Below, piece after piece: positions 17,995-26,182 of a stretch of 64,000 bases of DNA. Source of the stretch: Halostreptopolyspora alba (GTDB lineage: Bacteria; Actinomycetota; Actinomycetes; Streptosporangiales; Streptosporangiaceae). Where the stretch lies: the NCBI GenBank assembly GCA_003725585.1, contig RJMB01000010.1:1-64000 (forward strand), written 5' to 3'. Made by a program: the position numbers and the translations under genes. The first letter of the stretch is position 1. Every line of letters starts with the position of its first letter. Below the pieces are notes generated by a model. That model saw nothing but the letters and a program-made list of their open reading frames with translations. It was not told where the DNA came from and did no database searches.

Positions 17995-19425
17995 ATGAAC
18001 GCGCAACCGGTAGGGACCGCCAACGCGTCACCATCCGTTTCGCTCCCAGCGCCGCGCCGCGGCCTGATCCTGCTCGTGGTGGCGTTCGCGGCCTTTCTGA
18101 CCATGCTGGACAACACGATCGTCACCGTGGCCCTGCCGTCCATCCGGGCGGAACTGGGGCTGTCGCTGACCACACTGGAATGGGTGGCCACCGGCTACAT
18201 CCTCGTCTTCTCCAGCGTGATGCTCACCGGGGGGCGGCTGGCCGACGTCCTCGGCCGGCGCGTGATCTTTCTCGTGGGGTTCGCGGTTTTCACGGTCGCG
18301 TCACTGGCCGCCGGTCTGGCTGGCGGTGCCGTGACTCTCGTGGCCGCCCGCATGGTCCAGGGGCTCGGCGCCGGCCTGCTGCTGCCCGCGACCCTGGCGA
18401 TCCTGTCCACCGGGCGGGACGAGCGCCAACGGTCGCTGGGTGTCGCGGTGTGGATGGCGGTGGCGGCGGCCGCCCTCGCGCTCGGGCCGGTACTCGGTGG
18501 CCTCCTCAGTGAGCACGCCCACTGGAGCTGGATCTTCCTGATCAACGTCCCCGTGGGTGTGGCGGCGGTCGCGGTCGGTCGGGTGGCCATCCCGGAATCG
18601 CGGGCCGAGGACGAGCGACGGATGGACGTGCCCGGTCTGGTGACGTCCTCGATCGCCCTGGCGGCGCTCACCTTCGCGCTGGTGCACGTGCCCGATGTCG
18701 GCTGGGCGGCGCCGCGCACCCTGCTGGCGCTGGGTGTGGCCATGGCCGCCTCCGTGATGTTCGTCGCCGTCGAGCGGCGCGCGCCGTTCCCGATGGTCGT
18801 TCCGGCGATATTCGCCCACCGCGCGTTCAGCGGGGGCGTCGCCTCCCAGGTGCTGTGGGGACTCGGGGTGAACGGCGTCTTCTTCTTCACCTCGATCTTC
18901 CTGCAGGACGTCATGGGGTTCTCCCCCACCGGTGCCGGGATGGCGTTCCTGCCGCTCGCGGCCCTCATCGTCGCCGTCGCGCCGTGCGCGCCCGCTCTGG
19001 CGCGCCGGTTCGGCGCGAACGTGGTCGTCGCGGTCGGGCTGGTGCTGGTCGCCACGGGGATCGCGGGCGTCACGCTGCTCCAGCCGCACCACGGCTACGG
19101 CGAACTGGTTCCGGTGATGGCGACGATCGGTGTCGGGTCCGCGCTGACGACCCCGCTCGGCGACGCTGTGCTCGGCGCGATGCCGGACCGCTACGCCGGG
19201 GTGGCCAGCGGGGTGTTCAGCGTGTCACGCGAGGTCTCGGGGATCTTCGGTATCGCCGCCGTGGGGGTGCTGGTGACCCTGGGCCGCGACTCCGCTCTCG
19301 CGGCCGGCAGCCCCCCGGCGGAGGCGTTCATGCGGGGCTACTCCACGGGACTGTTCACCGCGGCGGCACTCGTCGCGGCCGGGGCGGTGCTGAGCCTATG
19401 GGCGCTCCCCGGACGAAAGGCGTGA
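17995..19425 (+). CDS. MFS drug exporter, DHA2 (14-TM) family
   Basis: Proton-coupled major facilitator exporter, 476 residues with about 14 membrane segments. The N-terminal FLTMLDNTIVTVALPSI motif and the WVATGYILVFSSVMLTGGRL and GRRVIFLVGF segments are characteristic of the EmrB/QacA group. The start has an AAAGGA ribosome site. It is inserted on the plus strand between two minus-strand units of the lipid locus, divergent from the PKS and convergent with the MMPL gene (31-bp gap). It may export a product or give resistance; a role unconnected to the pathway is equally possible. Confidence 0.9.
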   Translation: MNAQPVGTANASPSVSLPAPRRGLILLVVAFAAFLTMLDNTIVTVALPSIRAELGLSLTTLEWVATGYILVFSSVMLTGGRLADVLGRRVIFLVGFAVFTVASLAAGLAGGAVTLVAARMVQGLGAGLLLPATLAILSTGRDERQRSLGVAVWMAVAAAALALGPVLGGLLSEHAHWSWIFLINVPVGVAAVAVGRVAIPESRAEDERRMDVPGLVTSSIALAALTFALVHVPDVGWAAPRTLLALGVAMAASVMFVAVERRAPFPMVVPAIFAHRAFSGGVASQVLWGLGVNGVFFFTSIFLQDVMGFSPTGAGMAFLPLAALIVAVAPCAPALARRFGANVVVAVGLVLVATGIAGVTLLQPHHGYGELVPVMATIGVGSALTTPLGDAVLGAMPDRYAGVASGVFSVSREVSGIFGIAAVGVLVTLGRDSALAAGSPPAEAFMRGYSTGLFTAAALVAAGAVLSLWALPGRKA

Positions 19426-19456
19426 CGGTCACCGCGCCGTGCCACGGCACCGGCCC

Positions 19457-22400
19457 TCAGGCACGCGCGGGGGTGGCGGCGGCGCCGAGGCAACCCATCA
19501 GCATCGGCCAGGACGCGTGCAGCTCCCGCTCCCAACTGGCCCAGGAGTGGGTACCGCCCTGGTAGAGGTTCACGGTCGCCGGGATTCCGCGCCTCTCCAG
19601 CTCGGCCGCCACCGACCGCAGACTGGCCGCGCACAGCGCCTCGCTGCTGCCGAGCGTGTCCCCGACCGCTTCCCGCACGGCCCGGTCACCGGGCGGCCCC
19701 GTGGTGCCGCTGGACAGGTAGAGGGCGGTGCCGCGCAGCCCCTCGACCCGCCGCAGCGGGTCGTGCTCGCGCCACACCCGCTCGTGCACCCCCGGGAAGC
19801 CCCACAGGGCGTAGGGATCCAACCCCTCGGAACGCAGCGTCGCCATCAACAGCTCCCGCCCGGCGTGCGAGCGGGGAGCGAGCAACCCACTGAACGAGGC
19901 GGCCGCGGTGAACGTCCCCGGGTTGCGCGCGGCGTAGATCACCGCTCCGTAGCCGCCCGACGAGGCCCCTGCGACGGCGCGCCGATCACGGGCCCGGTAC
20001 ATGGTACGCAGCACCCACCAGACCTCCTCCAGGTGGAAGGTCTCCCAGGCGGGGGCGCCATGGCGGCCGTAGTTGTACCAGTCGCTGTAGTTGCCCGCCC
20101 GCCCCCCTTCGGGCATGGCGATGACGGCCCGGCTCCGGGCGCTGAGATCGGCGACGTCGGTGTGGCGGGTCCACGCCGTGTAGTCCTCGTGCTCACCGTG
20201 CAGCAGGTACAGCACCGGCCAGGTTCGGCGGGGGTCCGCGTGCGGGTCCCACCCGGGTGGCCCGAGCAGCCGGACCGGCAGGGCTTCGCCCATGGCGGGA
20301 GAGTCGACGGTGATGTCGACCGTACGCTCGTCGAGCCATTCCTCACCGGTCACTCGGGGACGGTCCCGGCCGCGGAGGCGGCCCCGGCCACGCGTGTTCC
20401 CCCGGCCGGAGCGGACGGCACCGCGGGAGCGGTCACGGCGTGGACCGCGCGGGGGCGGTGGGGCGGGGGTACCGCGGTTGTTCCGCCCAGCAGGGCGGTG
20501 GTGGGTGGAGGGGCGCTGCGACGGCGCCTCCGTGGTGGGGGCGTCCTCGACCAGGGTCTCGCGCTCCTCCTCGTTGAAGCCGATCCGGTCGTGCAGCGCG
20601 CGCAGGGAGCGCGGCAGCCACCAGTTCAACGAGCCCAGCATCCGCATGGTCGCGGGGACCAGCACCATACGCACGAGCGACGCGTCGATGACGATCGCCA
20701 CCAGCAGGCCGACCCCGAGCAGCTTCACGATCGTGATCTCCGCCGTCGAGAAGGCCGCCAACACCACGCACATCAGCAGCGCCGCGCTGGTGATCACCCC
20801 GCCAGTGCGGTGCACCCCCTCGGTGACCGCGGAGGTGTTGTCCCGCCCGGCGAGCCACTCCGCGCGGGCTCTGCTGAGCAGGAACACCTCGTAGTCCGTG
20901 GACAGCCCGAAGGAGACCACCAGCACCAGCACCAGCATCGTCGGCTCGACCGTCCCGGTCGGGGTGAAGTCGAGCGGCCCGGCGAGGTTTCCCTCCTGGA
21001 ACACCCACACGATCGCGCCGAAGGACGCGCCCAGCGACAGTGCCGCCATCAGCACCGCCTTCAGCGGAAGCACGACCGACCCGAACGCGGCGAACAGCAG
21101 CACCAGCGTGACCGCGACCACGGCCAGCATCACCCCGGGCAGGTGGTCCGCCAGGCTCTGTTCCAGGTCGATCTGGGCGGCCGTGGTGCCGCCGACGAAC
21201 ACGTTGGTGGCGCCTTCGGGCTCGGAGGCCGCACGCACCTCGCTGACCAGGTCGCGGGTCTCCTGGGCCATGGAGTCCCCACCGTGTGGCACCGAGATCC
21301 GCACGGCGCCGTCGTCGGGCGAGTGGTCGCTGATGTGGGCGCCGGTCGCGCCGGGCAGCTCCGCCAGGCGGGCGGCGTAGCTCTCCACCGCGTCCATGGG
21401 CGGGGCACCGGTGACGATCACGTCGAGGGCGCTGATGCTGTCCCCCAACGGGCCGTCCTCGATCTCCTCGGTCACCTGCCGACTCTCCGCCTGCGACGGC
21501 AGGGTCCGGGCGTCGACGGTACCGAAACGCGCGTCGAAAAACGGCAGGGTCAGCAGCGCCAGCACCAGTGTCACCAGCAGCATGGCGGTTCCCGGGTGCC
21601 GCATCACCAGCCGGGCCCCCTTGCGCCACGGCCCGGGCCGGTAGCGGCGGTGTCGGGGCACGATCAGCCGGGGTCGCCAGGGCATGCTCAGCGACTCGAC
21701 GCGCCGCCCCAGCAGAGCGAGCAGCGCCGGCAGCAGCGTCAGGGTGGTGAACAGGGCGAACAGCACGACACAGACCCCGCCCAGGCCGACCGAGCGCAGG
21801 AACATCTGCGGGAACAGCAGCAGCCCGCCCAGCGCACCGGCCACGGTCAGGGCGGAGAACGCGACCGTGCGGCCGGCCGTGGTCACGGTCGCGACGACGG
21901 CGTCGACCGGGCCGCGCCGGAGCAGCTCCTCGCGGTAGCGGGTGACCATGAGCAGCGAGTAGTCGATCGCCAGGCCGAGCCCCAACATGGTGACCATGTT
22001 GACGGCGAACACGGAGACGTCGGTGACCAGGGTCAACGCGCGCAGCAGCGTGAGTGATCCGAGGACCGACACCATCCCGAGCACCAGCGGCAGCACTGCG
22101 GAGAACACGCTTCCGAAGACCGCGAGGAGCAGCACAAGCAGCGCGGGCATCGCGATCAGTTCGGCGCGTTGCAAATCCCGCTCGGTCCAGGTGTTGAGGT
22201 CGTGTTCCACCGCCGGGCTACCTCCCAGGCGGACGGAGAGGTCGGGATGCTCCAGGGCGTCCCGGAGCTCCTCGTAGGCGCCCTCCTCGTCCAGGGCTCC
22301 CGGACGCAGCGAGACCAGCAGGTAGGTGATCCGCCCCTCCTCGGTGACCAGGCCCTCCCGGTTCGGGCTGTTCCAGTGGTGGACGGCCCCGGACACCGTC

Positions 22401-22690
22401 TCCTCGGGCAGGTCGGCCAGCATCGCGCGTACCGAGCGCTCGTAGGCCGGGGAGTCCACGGTCATGTCGGAGCCGCGTACGGCCACGACCAGCTGGCCAC
22501 CGTCGCCGAAGTAGTCGCGTGCGTGGGAGTCCGCCCGGCTCGACTCGGTGTCTGGGTCCTCGAATCCGCCGTCGGCGAGCTCGCCGAAGACACCGCTGCC
22601 CCAGCTCAGCGAGAGGGCGACAAAGGCGACCGTGAGTAGCAGAACGGCCCATCTGCCCCGGTGGGCGAATCGCCCCAGCGCGTCGAACAT
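19457..22690 (-). CDS. MMPL/RND lipid transporter fused to Ag85-like esterase domain
   Basis: Protein of 1077 residues with two parts. Residues 1-690 are an MMPL-family RND transporter with about 12 membrane segments, two extracytoplasmic loops and the paired proton-relay Asp-Tyr motifs in TM4 (243/244) and TM10 (599/600), as in MmpL3. A Pro/Arg-rich basic linker spans 700-779. Residues 780-1077 are an alpha/beta-hydrolase of the esterase D/antigen 85 type: LLHGEHEDYTAW, nucleophile Ser910 in GASSGG, His1048 in GGTHSW. The start at 22690 has GGAGAG upstream; a GTG at 22711 is less likely. The frame is continuous, so the fusion is real in this sequence, although a GTG at residue 780 could give a separate esterase. 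It lies 28 nt after the acyl-AMP ligase gene. Predicted role: export and acyl transfer of the PKS lipid. Confidence 0.88.
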   Translation of the reverse strand: MFDALGRFAHRGRWAVLLLTVAFVALSLSWGSGVFGELADGGFEDPDTESSRADSHARDYFGDGGQLVVAVRGSDMTVDSPAYERSVRAMLADLPEETVSGAVHHWNSPNREGLVTEEGRITYLLVSLRPGALDEEGAYEELRDALEHPDLSVRLGGSPAVEHDLNTWTERDLQRAELIAMPALLVLLLAVFGSVFSAVLPLVLGMVSVLGSLTLLRALTLVTDVSVFAVNMVTMLGLGLAIDYSLLMVTRYREELLRRGPVDAVVATVTTAGRTVAFSALTVAGALGGLLLFPQMFLRSVGLGGVCVVLFALFTTLTLLPALLALLGRRVESLSMPWRPRLIVPRHRRYRPGPWRKGARLVMRHPGTAMLLVTLVLALLTLPFFDARFGTVDARTLPSQAESRQVTEEIEDGPLGDSISALDVIVTGAPPMDAVESYAARLAELPGATGAHISDHSPDDGAVRISVPHGGDSMAQETRDLVSEVRAASEPEGATNVFVGGTTAAQIDLEQSLADHLPGVMLAVVAVTLVLLFAAFGSVVLPLKAVLMAALSLGASFGAIVWVFQEGNLAGPLDFTPTGTVEPTMLVLVLVVSFGLSTDYEVFLLSRARAEWLAGRDNTSAVTEGVHRTGGVITSAALLMCVVLAAFSTAEITIVKLLGVGLLVAIVIDASLVRMVLVPATMRMLGSLNWWLPRSLRALHDRIGFNEEERETLVEDAPTTEAPSQRPSTHHRPAGRNNRGTPAPPPPRGPRRDRSRGAVRSGRGNTRGRGRLRGRDRPRVTGEEWLDERTVDITVDSPAMGEALPVRLLGPPGWDPHADPRRTWPVLYLLHGEHEDYTAWTRHTDVADLSARSRAVIAMPEGGRAGNYSDWYNYGRHGAPAWETFHLEEVWWVLRTMYRARDRRAVAGASSGGYGAVIYAARNPGTFTAAASFSGLLAPRSHAGRELLMATLRSEGLDPYALWGFPGVHERVWREHDPLRRVEGLRGTALYLSSGTTGPPGDRAVREAVGDTLGSSEALCAASLRSVAAELERRGIPATVNLYQGGTHSWASWERELHASWPMLMGCLGAAATPARA

Positions 22691-22718
22691 GCCCTCTCCA
22701 CTGCGGCCCACGCCCGGC

Positions 22719-24494
22719 TCAGACCGCGACGCCCATGCCCTTCAGGTGGGCGTCTCGGCACGCGCTCCGGGCGATCTTGCCGCTGGAGGTCCGTTTCACC
22801 TTTCCGCGGCTGACGAGTACCAGCTCGTGCAGGTGCAGGCCGTGTTCTCTGCTGATCTCCTGGCGCACCAGGCGGGTCAGCTGCTCGGTGTCGGGCCCGC
22901 TGGCCCCGGTCTCGGCCATGACGACCAGCCGCTCCCCGTCGTCCCCGGGGACCGCGAACGCCGCGACCCGACCGTCGCGGAACTGCGGGTGCGTCGCGGC
23001 GACGGTGGCCTCGATGTCCTGCGGGTAGTGGTTGCGCCCGTCGGCGATGATGAGGTCCTTGGCGCGGCCCGTCACGTGCAGCTCACCGTCGATGAGGGTG
23101 CCGAGGTCCCCGGTGCGCAACCAGGTCCCGTCGCGTTCCTGGCCGTGCGGCCTCGCGTCGAAGACGCCGGCGCCTCGTTCCGGGGCTCCCCAGTAGGAGG
23201 CGGCGACGTTGGGGCCACACACCCAGATCTCACCGACGCCGCCCTCGGGCATTTCCGTGTGGTCCTCCGGGTTGACGATGGCCACCCGCTGGCCGACCGG
23301 CGCGCCGCACGACACCAGGGTGGAGGTGCGCTCCCCCTCTTCTGGACACTCGCGTACGACGCCGTCCGCCAGCGCGTCGCGGTCGACCACACGCGTGCGG
23401 GGCTCCCGGTTGGCGGTGTCCATGCTGACGTAGACGGTGGCCTCGGCCAGCCCGTAGGCCGGGACCAGCGCCGAGGGGCGCAGGCCGTGACCCTCGAACG
23501 CCGCGACGAACCGGCGCATCGTCTCGGGGCGTATCGGTTCGGCCCCGTTGAGCAGACCCCGGACGCCGCTGAGGTCCAGGGCGGGTTTGTCGGCCTCCCG
23601 GACCCGTTTGACGCAGTGCTCGAAGCCGAAGTTGGGGGCGGCGCTGTAGACCCTCTCGTGGCGCGACAGCAGCCGCAGCCAGCGGACCGGGCTCATGACG
23701 AACGCGGCCGGGTCCATGAACTCCGCGCGGCTACCGGTGAGCAGCGGGGTGGCCACGGTCAGGATCAGGCCCATGTCGTGAAAGAGCGGAAGCCAGCCGA
23801 CGGTGGTGATCGTGGTGTCCGCCTCGGTTCCGCGGCCAACGGCCGCTTCCCACAGCTGGCGCACGTTGGCCGACAGGTTGCCGTGGGTGAGCACGACCCC
23901 CGTGGGTTGCCGGGTGGATCCCGAGGTGTACTGCAGGTAGGCGGGCGATGCGGGGTCGGTGACCGGGTCGGGCGGGGCGGGTGCGCCCGCCGCGTCGGCG
24001 CCCTCGACCACCTCGTCCACGGCCACGACCTCGCGGACGGCGGTGTGGGGACCGTCGTTGAGCAGCCGCTCTCCCTGGTCGCGCGTCTCGCTGGTGGTGA
24101 GGACCACTGCCGGGGCGCAGTCGGCCAACGTCCACCGCAGGCGGTCGCCGTGGCCAGGCAGGTCGGGGGAGAACAGCGGGACGGCGATCGCCCTGGTGTG
24201 CAGTGTCGCGAGCATCCCGACGACGTAGTCCAGCCCTTGGGGCGCCAGGATGGCCACCCGTTCTCCGTCGGCGACCGACGCGGACAGGCGCTCGGCCAGC
24301 ACGGCGACCCTGCGGGCGATCTGCGCCCAGGTCAGGGTGTGGGGGGTTCCGGCGCTGTCCCGCGCGTGGTCGGTGAAACCGTAGGCGGGCGCGTCCGGCC
24401 GCTCGGCGCTCCACCGCGCGAGCCGCGCGATCAACGGCTCCCCGGACGCGAGGGACGTGGGGTCGGGCGGGTGCTGCCCATGGGGCGATGACAT
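22719..24494 (-). CDS. Fatty acyl-AMP ligase (FadD32-like FAAL)
   Basis: Adenylate-forming enzyme, 591 residues, that converts a fatty acid to acyl-AMP and passes it to a carrier protein rather than CoA. Motifs: YLQYTSGSTRQPTGV (186-200), WLPLFHDMGLI, AYGLAEATVY, and GRAKDLIIADGRNHYPQDIE, the last typical of FAALs; catalytic Lys573 lies in TSSGK. The start at 24494 has GGGAG upstream (an in-frame upstream extension lacks family similarity). It heads the FAAL-MMPL unit, and its obvious acceptor is the N-terminal carrier domain (Ser52) of the PKS encoded nearby. Chain length of the acid is not visible. Confidence 0.92.
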   Translation of the reverse strand: MSSPHGQHPPDPTSLASGEPLIARLARWSAERPDAPAYGFTDHARDSAGTPHTLTWAQIARRVAVLAERLSASVADGERVAILAPQGLDYVVGMLATLHTRAIAVPLFSPDLPGHGDRLRWTLADCAPAVVLTTSETRDQGERLLNDGPHTAVREVVAVDEVVEGADAAGAPAPPDPVTDPASPAYLQYTSGSTRQPTGVVLTHGNLSANVRQLWEAAVGRGTEADTTITTVGWLPLFHDMGLILTVATPLLTGSRAEFMDPAAFVMSPVRWLRLLSRHERVYSAAPNFGFEHCVKRVREADKPALDLSGVRGLLNGAEPIRPETMRRFVAAFEGHGLRPSALVPAYGLAEATVYVSMDTANREPRTRVVDRDALADGVVRECPEEGERTSTLVSCGAPVGQRVAIVNPEDHTEMPEGGVGEIWVCGPNVAASYWGAPERGAGVFDARPHGQERDGTWLRTGDLGTLIDGELHVTGRAKDLIIADGRNHYPQDIEATVAATHPQFRDGRVAAFAVPGDDGERLVVMAETGASGPDTEQLTRLVRQEISREHGLHLHELVLVSRGKVKRTSSGKIARSACRDAHLKGMGVAV

Positions 24495-24947
24495 GTGCTC
24501 TCCCGGACGCGGTGGGGTGTCAACGGACGTCGCCGCCGCTGGGCCGGTTCGCGACCACTGCCGCCGACGGGACACACGGGACGGGGAGCGGTCGCCACCG
24601 GGGTCTCGGGGCGGCCACCAGGGAACCTATGCGTGACACCGCGTCGGGGGCTGTGCACGGTGCGCAGAAATCACGTGCCGGATTTGTCACCACGATGAGC
24701 AGGACACCGGTGACCGGCACGCTGGGAGCGGCGGCGACGGCCGGTGCCCGGGGCACCGGTCATCGGTACTGTCCATGAATGGTTACGCGCGTCGACGGGG
24801 GCCGGACAGCCGCTGAGGTCCGGGGCGCGCCCCACACGGGAAACCGGGACGCGGTGGCGGGCCGGAATCTCGCCGACCCGCCGCACCGATCTCCCCAGGA
24901 GTGCCGACTCGGCTGGCCACGGGGCCGATGGTCGGGCGGGGCGCTGG
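24495..24947. other. Non-coding gap upstream of the FAAL gene, with a palindrome
   Basis: About 450 bp separate trpS and the FAAL gene, both on the minus strand. The only structure I see is a palindrome at 24741-24759 (8-bp arms CCGGTGCC/GGCACCGG, 3-nt centre) about 250 bp upstream of the FAAL start. Short frames here look random. Confidence 0.4.
24741..24759. repeat. 19-bp palindrome upstream of the FAAL-MMPL unit
   Basis: Perfect inverted repeat with 8-bp arms and a CGG centre. Length and symmetry fit a dimeric repressor operator; it could also be a weak terminator hairpin for trpS, though it lies some 190 nt past the trpS stop. Confidence 0.4.
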
Positions 24948-25958
24948 TTAGTCGATCCCCACCGCCGCGCGGACCTTGGCCAGTGTGGCGCGGCTGCGCT
25001 GGCGGGCGCGCTCCGCGCCATCGGCGAGGATGTCGTCGAGGTCGCTGCCGGGAGCCAGGAGTTCCTCGTAGCGTTCGCGCATGGGGCCGAAGGTCGTGTT
25101 GAGCACCTCGAAAAGCTCGTTCTTCAGCTCGCCCCAGCCCATGCCGCCGGCCTCCAGACGCTTGCGTGTCTCGGCCGCCCGCTCCTCGCTCGCGAACTGG
25201 CTCAGCAGCTGGAAGACGGCGGAGGTATCGGGGTCCTTGGGGTCCTCGACGGGGGTGGAGTCGGTGGGGATGCGCCGGACGACCTTCTTCAGCCGGTTCT
25301 CCGGCAGGAACATCGGGATGTGGTTGTCGTAGGACTTGCTCATCTTGCGGCCGTCGGTGCCGGGCAGCACGCTCGCCTCGCCCTCGGGGTAGACGCCCTG
25401 CGGGATGGGGAACCTGTAGTGCTCGCCGTAGAGGTGGTTGAACGCCCCGGCGATGTCGGCGGCGTACTCGATGTGCTGCTGCTGGTCACGCCCCACCGGC
25501 ACGTAGTCGGTCTCCATGATCAGGATGTCGGCCGCCATGAGGATGGGGTAGTTGAACAGTCCCATGTTCACGCCGGAGTCGAGGTCGGCCGCCCCCGCCG
25601 CCTCGTTGCGGTCGCGCGCGGCCTTGTAGGCGTGGGCACGGTTCATCAGCCCTTTGGCGGTGACGCTGGTCAGGATCACCGTCAGCTCGAACACCTCGGG
25701 GATGGCCGACTGCCGGTAGAGGAGGGTACGCGTGGGGTCGAGCCCGCAGGCGAGCCACGCGGCGGCGACCGACCGGATGTCGTGGCGGAGCTTCTCGGGG
25801 TCCTTGGTCGAGTTGAGCGAGTGGTAGTCGGCCAGGAAGTACAGCGTGTCGTGCGAGTTGGCGGCGGTCAGCGCCGGTTTGATCGCGCCGATGTAGTTGC
25901 CGATGTGCGGCTCGCCCGAAGTCTGGATACCCGTGAGGTAGGTCGTGGTCGCTGCCAT
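24948..25958 (-). CDS. trpS: Tryptophanyl-tRNA synthetase
   Basis: Charges tRNA-Trp; class I synthetase of 336 residues, the usual bacterial length. The HIGH-type motif is EPHIGN (about residues 15-20) and the KMSKS motif is GRKMSKSYDN. The start at 25958 gives the family N-terminus; the open frame upstream is Arg-rich and not conserved. A TAAACT hexamer ends 7 nt before the ATG, suggesting a leaderless transcript. The gene closes the accessory lipid locus on this side. Confidence 0.97.
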   Translation of the reverse strand: MAATTTYLTGIQTSGEPHIGNYIGAIKPALTAANSHDTLYFLADYHSLNSTKDPEKLRHDIRSVAAAWLACGLDPTRTLLYRQSAIPEVFELTVILTSVTAKGLMNRAHAYKAARDRNEAAGAADLDSGVNMGLFNYPILMAADILIMETDYVPVGRDQQQHIEYAADIAGAFNHLYGEHYRFPIPQGVYPEGEASVLPGTDGRKMSKSYDNHIPMFLPENRLKKVVRRIPTDSTPVEDPKDPDTSAVFQLLSQFASEERAAETRKRLEAGGMGWGELKNELFEVLNTTFGPMRERYEELLAPGSDLDDILADGAERARQRSRATLAKVRAAVGID

Positions 25959-25965
25959 GCGGTCG

Positions 25966-25971
25966 AGTTTA
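25966..25971 (-). promoter_or_regulatory. Probable -10 of a leaderless trpS promoter
   Basis: On the minus strand TAAACT (TANNNT) lies 7 nt upstream of the trpS ATG, with no ribosome site between them. Confidence 0.5.
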
Positions 25972-26182
25972 TCGGCGCGGGAGTGCCGGTCAGCCCGGGG
26001 TGGGCCGGCCATCCGACCCAACGCCCCGCGGTGAGCCCAAGAACACCGATCGGGCGCCGCCGGAGTCCCGCAGGCCCCGAAGCGAAACCACGAGCAACGA
26101 GTGCCCACACCCGAGGGTCCGAAGGCTCCCGGTCACCCGGGCGACCGACCCAGCGAGCGACAGCGAGCCCACGAACACGCCA

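Noticed and set aside
19439..22057. 872-residue plus-strand open frame opposite the MMPL gene
   Set aside because: Gln/His/Gly/Arg-rich low-complexity translation with no family resemblance; it mirrors the real transporter gene on the other strand, an effect of high third-position GC.
11077..24494. True mycolic acid locus of a Mycobacteriales member
   Set aside because: Mycolate loci have accD4-pks13-fadD32 with separate Ag85 genes and a Pks13 without KR; here the PKS has KR, the transporter-esterase is fused and there is no accD4. The surrounding gene order also lacks the usual mycolate cell-wall genes.
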